Origin: CAZCPB01 sp044223975
Lineage (GTDB): Bacteria; Planctomycetota; Phycisphaerae; Phycisphaerales; UBA1924
Direction of reading: 5' to 3'
Length of the DNA stretch: 64,000 nucleotides
Assembly: GCA_044223975.1 (NCBI GenBank)
Contig: JBGALI010000009.1
Location: 124,001-188,000 of the forward strand
Made by a program: the position numbers and the translations under genes. This document shows, piece by piece, positions 17,596-25,965 of this stretch. Each line of letters begins with the position of its first letter. Within the stretch, counting starts at the first letter, position 1. The notes under the pieces were generated by a model. That model ran no database searches, was not told the DNA's origin, and saw only the letters and a program-made list of their open reading frames with translations.

Positions 17596-20418
17596 ATGGG
17601 ATGGACGGTGCGAGCGTTGTTCGATCAGGCCAGTGAGGTCTCGTCAGCCCAGCTCGAGAGTTGCTTTCTCGAAGCGAAGGCAAACGGATGTCCGGAGGAG
17701 GTGGTCGAGGAAGTCCGATCCCTGATTGCAAGCGCCGGCAGCGCCGGCGACCTGTCAGCGATCGGACTTGAGCGAGTTCGCGCCTCGGCCGAGCGCACCG
17801 TACTCTTGGGCGCCATCACCCAAATCGGTCCGTACCGGATTCGGCGCGTCCTTGCGCGGGGCGGGTTTGGCGTGGTGTACCTGGCCGAGCAGGAGCACCC
17901 GGTGCGACGCCCGGTCGCGATAAAGGTGCTCGACCCCGGGTGCGCCACGCCCGCTGCGCTCAGGCACTTTGAGATCGAGCGCGAGGTCCTCGGCCAGCTT
18001 CAGCACCCTAACGTCGCTTCCCTGCTCGATGCCGGAACGACCGAATGGGGTCAGGCGTACATCGTCATGGAGCTCGTGGCAGTGCGCCGCGATCAGGATG
18101 TTCAACCCGCCGACCCGATCACGCAGTACTGCGATCAGCGCCGCCTCCCGATTCGCGATCGCCTGGAACTCTTCCGGCAGGTCTGCCATGCGGTGCAGCA
18201 CGCTCACGCCCTGGGCATTATCCACCGGGACCTCAAGCCCTCGAACATCCTGGTGGCCGAGGTCGAGGGGAAGGCTGTCCCAAAGGTCATCGACTTTGGG
18301 ATCGCCAAGCTGACCCGGGCCCGCGACGGATCGCTCGCGGCGGACGTGACGCGGGAAGGGCAAGCCATCGGTAGCCTTGCGTACATGAGCCCCGAGCAGG
18401 CGTCCGGCGACAAGGCCGTGAGCGTGCAGAGCGATGTGTACAGCCTTGGGGTGGTGCTTTACGAACTTCTCGTCGGGCTACGGCCGCTGGACCTCCGTGG
18501 GCAGACCACCCAGCAGTTCCTGGCCAGCATCGCTTCAGAAGAATCGCCTGCGGCCGGACGGCGGCTGGACGAGTGCGTATCGAGCGCCGAGGGCGAGCTC
18601 GCCGCGCACAAGATCGCCGAGGTCCGCGCTCTTGATCTCCGCGAACTGCAACGCGCGCTGAAGCGGGAGCTGGAATGGATCCCAAGAAAAGCGATGCGCG
18701 TCGATGTAGCCGCACGCTACTCCACGGTCGTGGAGCTCGACGAGGACGTCCGGCGCTATCTGGCGGGGGAAGCGCTTTTGGCCGGACCCGAGAGTGTGAC
18801 CTACCGCACCGGCAAGATGCTGAAGCGACATCGCGTAGCCGCGACTTCCACGGCTGTTGGGATTGCGGCCGCCGTCATCGCGCTCGGTGCCTGGCGCGCA
18901 GGTGTCGCGAGCCGCCGCCTAGAACTGGAGCACCTCCGACTGGAGACTTACTCCAAGGACATGGAGGCCGCCGAACTGCGCGGCAACATGCCATTGCTTG
19001 TGCGGGCGATCGATGAGGCGATGCCGCTCGACGGGGCGGACGCGGTTGACCTCAAGCGAAGGAGGCTCCCGGCCCTTCTTGCGCTTAATCGCCAGGACGA
19101 GGCTCGAAAAGACGTTGAGGAACTTCTCAGCCGTGCGGATCTCGGCCCCAACCGCGCCAGCGTCCTCATCTGGGCCGGTGATATGCGACTTCTGGGAGTT
19201 CATCCCGGGGACGATACCGCACAGGCCGCGGCCCTGATTCAAGAGGGCTTGGACTTGGCGGATCGCGACGCGACGCAACGTCTCTCGCCTGCGGACATTC
19301 AGTACGCCCAAGGGCTCTTGGCCACAGATCTGAGGACGGCTGAGGAAAAATACCTTGCGGCGCTCGCACTGAGCAGATTTCACCCCCAGGCTGGGCGCAT
19401 GGCGCTCGTCACGAGCGTCTTGAACGCACGCTTTCAGCAGGCCCTGGACCTCGCCATTCGTCAGGAGGCGTTGTTTCCCGACGATCCGGAGGTGCTGGCC
19501 TGGAAAATGATCGCGTTGGATTCCCTGGGACGGACCGACGAGGCCGCCGAAGTGCTGAGGAGTCTCACCGCTCGTCTCGATGTGGCCACGATCAAAGCGT
19601 TGCAGAGCACTCTGGACGCCCTGCATGAGCTCCGATCATTTTCCGTGGATTTCACCAACCTCGGTGGCCCCTCCGTGGCCGACCTCATTAAGCGGGTTGC
19701 GATGGTGGCCGATGCGACCGGGACCGTCCTGCGGTTTAAGAACGGCCAGGTCAGGGCACAGCCATGCATGCCAAGCTTGCTTGCCTCCATACCCAAGCTA
19801 TTGATGGACGTATCTGTCGCCGGCGGGGCCGTAAGCGAGGAAAACTGGCAGACGATTGAGCGAGTGATGGGACCCACCGGAACATCCCTTGCCTCGCTGT
19901 CTCGCGCCGTGCAGGCCATCGCAGACCGAAAGCTGCCCGAAGCCGAGGCGCTGCTTGACCGCACTTCGGAGGCGACGTCGTTTATCGATATCCGGCCGGC
20001 GGTCGCGCAGTCCCGGGTGTTTCTGGCTGGAAGCCAGTGGCTCGCCAACCCCGGAGACGCAAGCAGAAAGTACGCAACGAGGGCAATTCGTGACGCTATC
20101 CGCTACCCGGTACCCGCAAACGCGGCGTGGACCTGGAAGGCGTACGCCGACTTGGCCAGGAACGTCGGCGAACAGGACTTAGCGAGATACGTGTGGTCAC
20201 TGCTTCTAAAGAAGTTCCCCAAGAACGTCGGCTTTAGCGAAGGGTTTGCGCAGCTTGAGCTCGACCTCGACAACCCCATGCGCGCGATCGCGATCTGCGA
20301 TGAGGCTCTGAAGGGGCGGCCGAAGGGCGATACGCTCGCCGCCCTGCGGGCAAAGGCGGCAGAGAGACTCCGACGGCAGGCCTCGTCACTTCTGCCGGAA
20401 AGCGTTCCGGCCCCGTAG
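17596..20418 (+). CDS. Membrane Ser/Thr protein kinase with helical C-terminal region
   Basis: The protein has 940 residues. A Hanks-type kinase domain covers about residues 77-385: glycine loop ARGGFGVV, Lys110 in VAIK, catalytic HRDLKPSN (210-217), DFG (233-235) and a YMSPEQ segment. A membrane segment follows at about 415-435 (AVGIAAAVIALGAW). The last 500 residues are helical and TPR-like and would lie outside the membrane, a layout common in planctomycete kinases. All catalytic residues are present, so it should be active. It lies tail to tail with an ECF sigma gene. Such kinases and ECF factors often signal together, but no direct link is shown here. Confidence 0.9.
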   Translation: MGWTVRALFDQASEVSSAQLESCFLEAKANGCPEEVVEEVRSLIASAGSAGDLSAIGLERVRASAERTVLLGAITQIGPYRIRRVLARGGFGVVYLAEQEHPVRRPVAIKVLDPGCATPAALRHFEIEREVLGQLQHPNVASLLDAGTTEWGQAYIVMELVAVRRDQDVQPADPITQYCDQRRLPIRDRLELFRQVCHAVQHAHALGIIHRDLKPSNILVAEVEGKAVPKVIDFGIAKLTRARDGSLAADVTREGQAIGSLAYMSPEQASGDKAVSVQSDVYSLGVVLYELLVGLRPLDLRGQTTQQFLASIASEESPAAGRRLDECVSSAEGELAAHKIAEVRALDLRELQRALKRELEWIPRKAMRVDVAARYSTVVELDEDVRRYLAGEALLAGPESVTYRTGKMLKRHRVAATSTAVGIAAAVIALGAWRAGVASRRLELEHLRLETYSKDMEAAELRGNMPLLVRAIDEAMPLDGADAVDLKRRRLPALLALNRQDEARKDVEELLSRADLGPNRASVLIWAGDMRLLGVHPGDDTAQAAALIQEGLDLADRDATQRLSPADIQYAQGLLATDLRTAEEKYLAALALSRFHPQAGRMALVTSVLNARFQQALDLAIRQEALFPDDPEVLAWKMIALDSLGRTDEAAEVLRSLTARLDVATIKALQSTLDALHELRSFSVDFTNLGGPSVADLIKRVAMVADATGTVLRFKNGQVRAQPCMPSLLASIPKLLMDVSVAGGAVSEENWQTIERVMGPTGTSLASLSRAVQAIADRKLPEAEALLDRTSEATSFIDIRPAVAQSRVFLAGSQWLANPGDASRKYATRAIRDAIRYPVPANAAWTWKAYADLARNVGEQDLARYVWSLLLKKFPKNVGFSEGFAQLELDLDNPMRAIAICDEALKGRPKGDTLAALRAKAAERLRRQASSLLPESVPAP

Positions 20419-20535
20419 AGATTTGCCAAGCTCTCAGGAGTGGATGACGGCCAAGATTGGCTGACCTGGCGCCGCGAGCGGGCCCATGGCGCGGGACCCG
20501 GGCCTTGGGCCCGAAGGCGTCGGCCCTCCTCCCGC

Positions 20536-21114
20536 TCATCGCCGAAGAGCATCATGCCCGAGGATCGTCAGAAGCTTTGGCTTGATGTACTTCCAGTCTT
20601 TCTCGACGGTGCTCGGGCTCACGTTCAGCACGCGGGCGATTTCAGCGTTGGTCAGGGCGCCGAACAGCTTCATCTCGACGATGCGACCGTACCTTTCCTC
20701 TTCCCGCCCGACCGCCTCGATGCCCTCGTCCAGCGACAGAAGCAACGACGGATCCTCGTGCGTCGCGACGGCGTTGACCACCTCGTCCCATGACACTTTC
20801 CCACGACCACCGCCGCGCTTGGTGCTGTGCCGAGCGCGGGCGTGTTCAACCAGAACCCGTCGCATGGCGATCGCGGCCGCGGCCAGTAGGTGTGCGCGGT
20901 CGTTGAACCGCACCTGATCGCTCACCAGGAGCCGCTCGACGGCCGCGCCGACCAGGGCGGTGGGAGAGAGCGAGTGATCCGATCTTTCCTTCCGCATCAG
21001 GCCGCCTCCGACCGCGCGCATGTGGTCGTACATCGTCTGGCTGAGCTGCCGAAGATCCACAGGCGGACGAACTGCCGGCGGATCGTTGCGTTCGGCGTGG
21101 TTGTGGGATGGCAT
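20536..21114 (-). CDS. ECF-family sigma factor (planctomycete type)
   Basis: The protein has 192 residues. The start at 21114 is set by an AGGAAA site 8 bp upstream; codons further upstream are not sigma-like. It contains LSQTMYDHMRAV, SPTALVGAAVERLL, RAHLLAAAAIAMRRVLVEHA and the region 4 helix-turn-helix (LTNAEIARVLNVSPSTVEKD). This is the short sigma group found next to Ser/Thr kinase genes in planctomycetes. No anti-sigma gene is adjacent; activity may instead be set by the nearby kinase (inference). Confidence 0.88.
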   Translation of the reverse strand: MPSHNHAERNDPPAVRPPVDLRQLSQTMYDHMRAVGGGLMRKERSDHSLSPTALVGAAVERLLVSDQVRFNDRAHLLAAAAIAMRRVLVEHARARHSTKRGGGRGKVSWDEVVNAVATHEDPSLLLSLDEGIEAVGREEERYGRIVEMKLFGALTNAEIARVLNVSPSTVEKDWKYIKPKLLTILGHDALRR

Positions 21115-21446
21115 GAGGTTTCCTGAAAGGGGGCATGCGGCGTCGCCCGACCGCGAAAGACCACTCAGAATATGGCTGACCGCGTCAACCTCGACGGCTC
21201 TCGCCCAAACCAAGAGCGACACTCCGGCGCTGGTGCCGTAAGGATCCCTCGCCAAATCGTTGATGGAAATTCGATACGGTTCGACCCTGCCATCGTCGCT
21301 CTTGCAGGAATGGCGTCTGCACGCACCGCCCCGTGCCGTGCGGTCCGGTGCTCGAGTGAACGCTGGTATGCTCTCATTCAGTTCCACAACTCGGCCCGCG
21401 ACAACACGGGCGAGCATTCATGATCCCTTGAAAAGGAAATGATTCG
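21115..21446. other. Divergent intergenic region
   Basis: About 330 bp between the sigma factor and the dockerin-like gene. A ribosome site (AAAAGGAAATG) precedes the latter. No further feature is supported. Confidence 0.4.
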
Positions 21447-22241
21447 ATGGCCACTTCGCTTCGGGCTGGGCGATTGATCGCGGCGGTGGCGTGCGGCGCG
21501 GCTCTGCTGACGCCGCCCGCGGCACGCGGGGATGTCACCGCTCTTGCCGTCCGGGTAAACAACATTGACGCCACGTGGTCATGGAGTTCTATCACGAACG
21601 GCGATGGCAACGATTTTTATGTGCACTGGGTGGTGGATACCAGCGGAGTCACCGAGAAGACGGCCCAGGTCAGCATGGGATCGCCCGCCGGCACCGACTA
21701 CGCTCAGGCGAAGCTCCACGCGGTGTTCACACTCAACTCCATTTCCAACACGCCGTTGCGAATCGATGCCCAAGGCTCCTCCGAGGGCTTCGTGCAGCAG
21801 TCGTCAAGCCACGTCTGGGACTGGGTCGAAATCAAGTTCAGCCAGTCGAATAGCGCTGATTTCCTGGTGACCGACAAGTACTATTTGTACAACGGTCCGG
21901 TCGCGATGTACGGCATCGGCGGGACGATTCAGCCCGGCGACGTGGTTAAGCCAGGGCCGTACTACACGCAAAACTTTGCGATCCCCGGGGTTGACCAGAG
22001 TTTGAAGGTTTTCCGCGGCGCGAGTCTGCAGAATGGTCCTCTGAACACCACAATCGAGTTCACGTTCACGCCGCTGTGTCCGTCTGACATCAACCACGAC
22101 AGCTGGGTGAACGGCGTAGATTTCGATTCGTTTGTCGAGTGGTTTGTGGCAGGCGACAGCCGTGCCGATTACGACGCCAACGGGTTCGTCAACGGAGTGG
22201 ATTTCGATCAGTTCGTTTCGGACTTTGAGGCAGGGTGCTGA
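21447..22241 (+). CDS. Exported protein with C-terminal dockerin-like calcium loops
   Basis: The protein has 264 residues. A signal peptide (LIAAVACGAALLTPPAARG) is followed by a beta-rich domain of about 180 residues with no recognised family. A C-terminal pair of calcium-loop motifs (DINHDSWVNGVDFDSF and DYDANGFVNGVDFDQF) ends in GC. The tail closely parallels that of the kelch protein at 7883-11251, including the final Cys, so both are probably sorted or anchored in the same way. The start has a good AAGGAAATG-type site. Confidence 0.75.
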   Translation: MATSLRAGRLIAAVACGAALLTPPAARGDVTALAVRVNNIDATWSWSSITNGDGNDFYVHWVVDTSGVTEKTAQVSMGSPAGTDYAQAKLHAVFTLNSISNTPLRIDAQGSSEGFVQQSSSHVWDWVEIKFSQSNSADFLVTDKYYLYNGPVAMYGIGGTIQPGDVVKPGPYYTQNFAIPGVDQSLKVFRGASLQNGPLNTTIEFTFTPLCPSDINHDSWVNGVDFDSFVEWFVAGDSRADYDANGFVNGVDFDQFVSDFEAGC

Positions 22242-22407
22242 GCTTGAGGCGATTTAGAAGGCACGTCATTCGACCGGATGGCCGTCCGCTTGGTGATCGA
22301 TGCCCGACGATTGCGGTGCCGGCGGTCGGTTCTCGCTCCCGATTTACCCCCGAGGTAAGACCGTGCGAAAGTGCTCCTATTCTGGAGGAGCCGGGCCATT
22401 CACGGGC

Positions 22408-22560
22408 CTAGAGGCGTTCAACATCCTGCGACGAAATACCGGGGAAGTTGGGCGCGATGTCGGCGATCGTCTGGGTTGGCCCACCCTCGCGAGCGCGGTC
22501 ATGGCGACCGTGATGCCGACCGCCCGCGCCCGTGCGACCAAGGTGGTTGGTACCGAGCAG
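22408..22560 (-). pseudogene. Possible frameshifted DUF433 (antitoxin-like) remnant
   Basis: Read on the minus strand, one frame gives AVGITVAMTALARVG and a second frame then gives TIADIAPNFPGISSQDVERL before a stop. Joined, these resemble the second half of DUF433 proteins (RITV....G.ti.eI...fPgis.edv). A single frameshift near 22470 would restore continuity. The N-terminal part is not recognisable. This is a weak call. Confidence 0.3.
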
Positions 22561-22894
22561 TGGGGGCCTTCCGGTTCACGCCGACGCTTGATACTGCGCT
22601 CTCTCGCATGGCCGCAGCCTAACAAAGCCCGGGGCCGGCACATTCGCCACTGATGCATGACGGCACCCAGAGGGGCCAAACCGGAAAACAAGCGGGACCA
22701 TCGAGATCGGCGTGTTCGAATCTGACAATGCGAGTCCGCACGTCACAGTCCAGGGCGCGGGGATTCTCATTGAAGTCGGGTATGCCCGGATCTCGCGCCG
22801 CTCGCTCGGTTGTCAGTCGGCGGTTCGAGGCCCCCGCAAGTGCTGCAAATCCAATCGGTTGCGAACGCCGCCGCCAACGCGGGCCACAATCGCG

Positions 22895-22908
22895 CCGGTA
22901 ATTACCGG
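22895..22908. repeat. Perfect 14-bp palindrome, copy 1
   Basis: CCGGTAATTACCGG lies 2 bp beyond the stop codon of the ORF 22911-23765. The same 14 bases occur at 24148-24161, upstream of the integrase start, so the two copies bracket the integrase/unknown-ORF block. A 12-bp version is at 12692-12703. Confidence 0.7.
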
Positions 22909-22910
22909 AT

Positions 22911-23765
22911 TCACCGCGTCAAACACGTGCGCCGTTGATTCGCGGCGGCGGTGGGGGAGGGGGCCGGACCTCGAGCATCCTCGAGCGCCGGCGCTTCCTC
23001 CGCCGCGTGATCTTCGGCGTCGCGCCGCTGCAGCATGTCGCTGACCAACTTCATGCCGCGGCGGGTCTCGTCCATTCGCGCCAGGGTCTGGGCCCGGGCA
23101 AAGGTGACCCAGTCGCCGGCCAGCGCCCGCGCCGACGTCTGGACCTTCGCGTCGTCCCCCGGCATAGGACCGGAAGGGGATTGCTTTGAACGCTTCCGCC
23201 GTCGCGGGCCGCGTTCCGTCGCGTCGGTTTCTCGCAAGAATCCCTCACCCAGGGAGAGCAGCCGATCGGTATCGAGGATGTCGCGTTCGAGCTGGTCACG
23301 GATGCCGGCGTAGGTAAGCGTCGCGCCGTCGAAGTACTCCTGCTGGATGAGCCGGATAGCGTCGCGGGTGACGATCAGCCGGTGCCGTAGGCACTTCACG
23401 ATCTCAAGCCACGCGGTGGCGTCCATGCCGACGGGCTGCTGCCCGAGTTCGGACCAGGCGACCAGCAGGTTCAGGTGCGCCAGCAGGAACGCGATCGAGA
23501 GTCTCCGCTCATCCTCGGACCGAGCCAGGTGCTCGTTGCAACCCAGCGCCAGGCAGGCCAGAAGCAGTCGCTCGCGTTGGACGGCCCGGGTCCGCCGGAC
23601 CAGTTCGTCCTGGTCCCACCCGCGGCGGGAGCGTCCCACCGACTCGGCAATCTGGTCGCACAGCGTGACCGCCGGGTGCTTGGACATGGCCAGGACGTGG
23701 TCCTCAAAGCCGCGGTGACGTCGGACCTCGTGAAGGTCTAGGAGCACGAGCTGCCGCGGCGTCAT
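22911..23765 (-). CDS. Unknown protein next to truncated integrase
   Basis: The protein has 284 residues, is mostly helical, has no membrane segment or signal peptide, and has a charged, low-complexity C-terminal part. Recognisable phrases are few (EDERRLSIAFLLAHLNLL, LEIVKCLRHRLIVT). I do not recognise a family. Its start overlaps the out-of-frame 3' part of the broken integrase, so it was probably joined to it by a deletion that removed the integrase catalytic domain. It could be an accessory gene of the element. Confidence 0.55.
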   Translation of the reverse strand: MTPRQLVLLDLHEVRRHRGFEDHVLAMSKHPAVTLCDQIAESVGRSRRGWDQDELVRRTRAVQRERLLLACLALGCNEHLARSEDERRLSIAFLLAHLNLLVAWSELGQQPVGMDATAWLEIVKCLRHRLIVTRDAIRLIQQEYFDGATLTYAGIRDQLERDILDTDRLLSLGEGFLRETDATERGPRRRKRSKQSPSGPMPGDDAKVQTSARALAGDWVTFARAQTLARMDETRRGMKLVSDMLQRRDAEDHAAEEAPALEDARGPAPSPTAAANQRRTCLTR

Positions 23766-24135
23766 GATCGACTCGACCCGGTGCAGTCGGTTGTCCGTAA
23801 AGCAGCCGGAGGCGCCGAAGGGCCGGCTTGATCATCCCGTCGCGGCTCTGGGGCTTGTACGCCCCGCAGATGTACTGCCAGTAGGCCGCGATGATCTCGA
23901 TGATGGTCAGCTCTGACTGCCCCCCTGAGGCGTGAGCGAGGCCGCCACTGGCGAGGTACTCGCCGAGCCGGCGCCGGTACTCCGCCTTGCTGGCGGCCGA
24001 GCCGCGGGCACCCAGGTAGACGTCGCGGCCTGCAATCGTCATGACCGCCCGGCCCGAGGGGCGGTGCAGCCGGTACTTCGGAATCTTGGGCTCGACGGAT
24101 CGGGGAGTGGGGGCCTTAAGGGCGTCGAACAGCAT
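23704..24135 (-). pseudogene. Truncated tyrosine integrase (N-terminal part)
   Basis: About 115 codons match the N-terminus of planctomycete tyrosine recombinases: an arm-binding segment (YRLHRPSGRAVMTI, then RDVYLG) and the start of the core-binding domain (LTIIEIIAAYWQY, KPALRRLRLLYG). After codon 115 (about 23790) the sequence no longer resembles an integrase, and the catalytic domain with its Arg/His/Arg/Tyr residues is absent. The start has a good AGGAG site with the palindrome just upstream. The gene begins 105 bp from the intact tRNA-Gly, the usual place for an island integrase. Confidence 0.8.
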
Positions 24136-24147
24136 GCGAAACTCCTG

Positions 24148-24161
24148 CCGGTAATTACCGG
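24148..24161. promoter_or_regulatory. Palindrome upstream of integrase, copy 2
   Basis: CCGGTAATTACCGG lies immediately upstream of the integrase ribosome site (AGGAG) and start codon. The position suits an operator, while the recurrence near element ends also suits a recombination-protein binding site. At the left element the equivalent place (about 7361-7375) holds a decayed version (CCGGCATGCACCGG on the plus strand). Confidence 0.45.
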
Positions 24162-24239
24162 TTTCCAGGGTTTTCCGCTGGTCTGCCCGACGCCGGGCAA
24201 GGTACGCCTAAGTCTGGCGTTCAGCACGACTTCCGTCAA

Positions 24240-24311
24240 AGCGGGCGAAGGGATTCGAACCCTCGACGTACAGCTTGGAAGGCTGTCACTCTACCACTGA
24301 GTTACGCCCGC
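24240..24311 (-). tRNA. tRNA-Gly (anticodon TCC)
   Basis: A complete cloverleaf is visible. The acceptor stem is GCGGGCG paired with CGCCCGC, the D arm contains AGTGGTAGAG, the anticodon stem-loop is ACAGC-CTTCCAA-GCTGT with anticodon TCC, and the T arm is CGAGG-GTTCGAA-TCCCT-like. The discriminator is T and CCA is not encoded. It is the integration target of the island: its 3' half is duplicated at 2122-2177 and 7384-7499. Confidence 0.95.
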
Positions 24312-24924
24312 AGTCTTGCAAGTTTAGCACGCCGTTTTCGTTGCCGCGCGAGACTCTGGGCCGGGTGTCAGGTAACCGGCGTGTTGCGGCGGACGAGTGA
24401 TCGCAATTCGGTGCGCCGGATCATCAACATGCTCGAGCAACGCCAAGGCATGCTGCGCCAAGGAAGCACGCCGCGCGGCGAATCTTAAGGACTATCAGAG
24501 AGAACCGAGAGATGCGAAGCCATTGGCCCAAGGGCTGAGGGAGAGTGACGCGGCTTTCTCTGACGAGATTGGCGTCTGAACATCTGGCGATCGAGCGGTC
24601 CGGCTGGGGTTGGCGGGGGGCTCCCGATTTGCATTCGACTCGGAATCGGCCGCCGCGTCACCCCCCTACCCGACCGGGGTAACGTCCTATAATGGAGGTT
24701 ATGTAAAACCTTGTCAGAAAAGAGCTTAGAGCGGACTCTCGGAGCGGTTCGCCAGTTCCCGCAGGCCACTCATTCGGCACGGCGCACGTCCCGTCACCAG
24801 AATTTGGAGTGCCCCGCTGGCGAGGGCACGCCCGGCGCGGCACCTTTTCCAGGAAGGGACAGGTCTCCCATGGTGTGGATTCTTCCATGACCTTCAGCCA
24901 TTCACGCAGTTCGCGGCCGGCGCG
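24312..24924. other. Gene-poor region right of the island
   Basis: About 600 bp with no gene I can support. A -10-like TATAAT lies at 24688-24693 but no matching -35 is seen. Several frames are open because of high GC. No structured RNA family is recognised. Confidence 0.4.
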
Positions 24925-25305
24925 GTGATTGTGGTCGGCGCTGCCAGCGCGTTCGCCGTCGGACGCTCCGCCGTCCGCTTTATCCGATCGACCGGTCTCC
25001 CCGGGCTCGCCCGTTCCATGCTGGTCAACGCGTGGACGCGCCTGGCCTACGAGGTCGTGACGTTCAGCCCGATCCAGCAGCTCCGCGCCTGGACCGAAGC
25101 TCAGCGGGCACGCTTGGAGAAGGACTCGCGCCGCTGGCGACGCCGCCGAGACCGTCACCGTCGCGGGTCGGTTGCTCCGCGCCCGGTGCCGCCACCCCGG
25201 GCCACGCACGAGCGCCCCGGCCCCCGCGCCGGCGTGCATCATCACCCCGGCGAGAGGCAGCATGGCCATGGGTCGACGACTCGCCCCGCAGGCCCCCCAC
25301 GCTGA
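24925..25305 (+). CDS. Possible small membrane protein
   Basis: This frame opens with a hydrophobic stretch (VIVVGAASAFAVGRSAV) and a helical segment (SPIQQLRAWTEAQRARLEKD), then becomes basic and of low complexity. Third codon positions in the first 80 codons are GC-rich like the neighbours. The GTG start lacks a ribosome site. It could be a small membrane protein or chance coding in high-GC DNA. Confidence 0.35.
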   Translation: MIVVGAASAFAVGRSAVRFIRSTGLPGLARSMLVNAWTRLAYEVVTFSPIQQLRAWTEAQRARLEKDSRRWRRRRDRHRRGSVAPRPVPPPRATHERPGPRAGVHHHPGERQHGHGSTTRPAGPPR

Positions 25306-25371
25306 GCGGGCGTCGGGCTTGGCCCCTCCGCCGCCCTTGTTTCCGCGCCTGCCGCGCGGCACAATTCCAGC

Positions 25372-25965
25372 ATGGGCGGCAGCTGGTGGCTGACAAGTCG
25401 GCGGACCCTCGACCTGGTCACGTGGCTGGCGTGGTGGATCGTCGGGCTCTCGGTCGCGGCCTTCGGCCTCATCCGCCTGGGCGTGCTTCCGTCCGATCTG
25501 CTGGTGTTCGTCTACGGCGCGGGGCTGTTCGCGCTCTGCGTCGGCATGGTGCGGCGATCGCGCGTCGAGCGCGGCATGTGGATGCTGGCGATCCTGCTGA
25601 TCGCCTTCACCGTCTTTGCCGCGGGCACCCTCAGTTTCGAAGTCTTCGATGCGCTCCGCGACATCCCGCACCGCTTGCGCCGCACGCCCACGCCCGCGGG
25701 CGAGATCGTCGGCATGGCGTGCCTGGCCGCGATGGGATGGATGGCGACGTACCTGCTCGTGTGCGCGGCCGCGTGGAACCGGCGGCTCTCGCGCCCCGGC
25801 CCGCGATCGCGTCCGCGGCCCCCGTCCCCACCGTGGAACGGCTCGCCCGTCCCCGCGCGCCTCGGCCCCGGGCCCCGCGGCCCCCAGACCCCCCACACTC
25901 TGGCTGCCGCGGCAAAGCGCGGCGTCCCCGGCGAAGACCCCCGCTCAACCGTTCAGCACCGCTAG
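25372..25965 (+). CDS. Four-span membrane protein, unknown function
   Basis: The protein has 197 residues with four hydrophobic segments: at about 17-38 (WLAWWIVGLSVAAFGLI), 44-62 (LVFVYGAGLFALCVGMV), 68-90 (GMWMLAILLIAFTVFAAG) and 113-135 (IVGMACLAAMGWMATYLLV). A Pro/Arg-rich cytoplasmic tail follows. No family is recognised. The 3' end overlaps the convergent proS gene by 21 bp. Confidence 0.65.
   Translation: MGGSWWLTSRRTLDLVTWLAWWIVGLSVAAFGLIRLGVLPSDLLVFVYGAGLFALCVGMVRRSRVERGMWMLAILLIAFTVFAAGTLSFEVFDALRDIPHRLRRTPTPAGEIVGMACLAAMGWMATYLLVCAAAWNRRLSRPGPRSRPRPPSPPWNGSPVPARLGPGPRGPQTPHTLAAAAKRGVPGEDPRSTVQHR

Larger units (their letters stand above)
22242..22910. other. Gap with remnant DNA and a palindrome
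   Basis: About 670 bp without an intact gene. It holds a possible DUF433 remnant (22408-22560) and the palindrome at 22895-22908. The rest shows nothing I can support. Confidence 0.4.
2122..24311. mobile_element. Composite integrative island at tRNA-Gly
   Basis: Three copies of a segment containing the 3' half of tRNA-Gly occur in the same orientation: 2122-2177 (diverged), 7384-7499 (nearly perfect) and within the intact tRNA at 24225-24311. Directly left of the second and third copies lie an integrase relic (7174-7353) and a truncated integrase (23704-24135), both reading away from the tRNA. This is the arrangement left by tyrosine-recombinase elements that integrate in a tRNA 3' end and restore it. 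Two tandem insertions explain the layout: about 5.3 kb (2178-7499) and about 16.8 kb (7500-24281). Neither integrase is intact, so the island is probably immobile on its own. A related element-end repeat at 12555-12715 suggests a further, older junction inside the right element. Confidence 0.7.

Noticed and set aside
20420..20535. Terminator hairpin between convergent kinase and sigma genes
   Set aside because: A GC-rich inverted repeat (GGGCCC .. GGGCCC) is present, but there is no T-tract on either strand, so termination is not supported.
24670..24900. Possible structured RNA (SRP, RNase P or 6S RNA) in the gap after tRNA-Gly
   Set aside because: None of the conserved sequence blocks of these RNAs could be found; only a lone TATAAT is visible.
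24658..25896. 412-codon minus-strand frame
   Set aside because: It is Arg/Gly/Ala-rich shadow sequence opposite the membrane-protein gene with no motif; it also overlaps the proS end.
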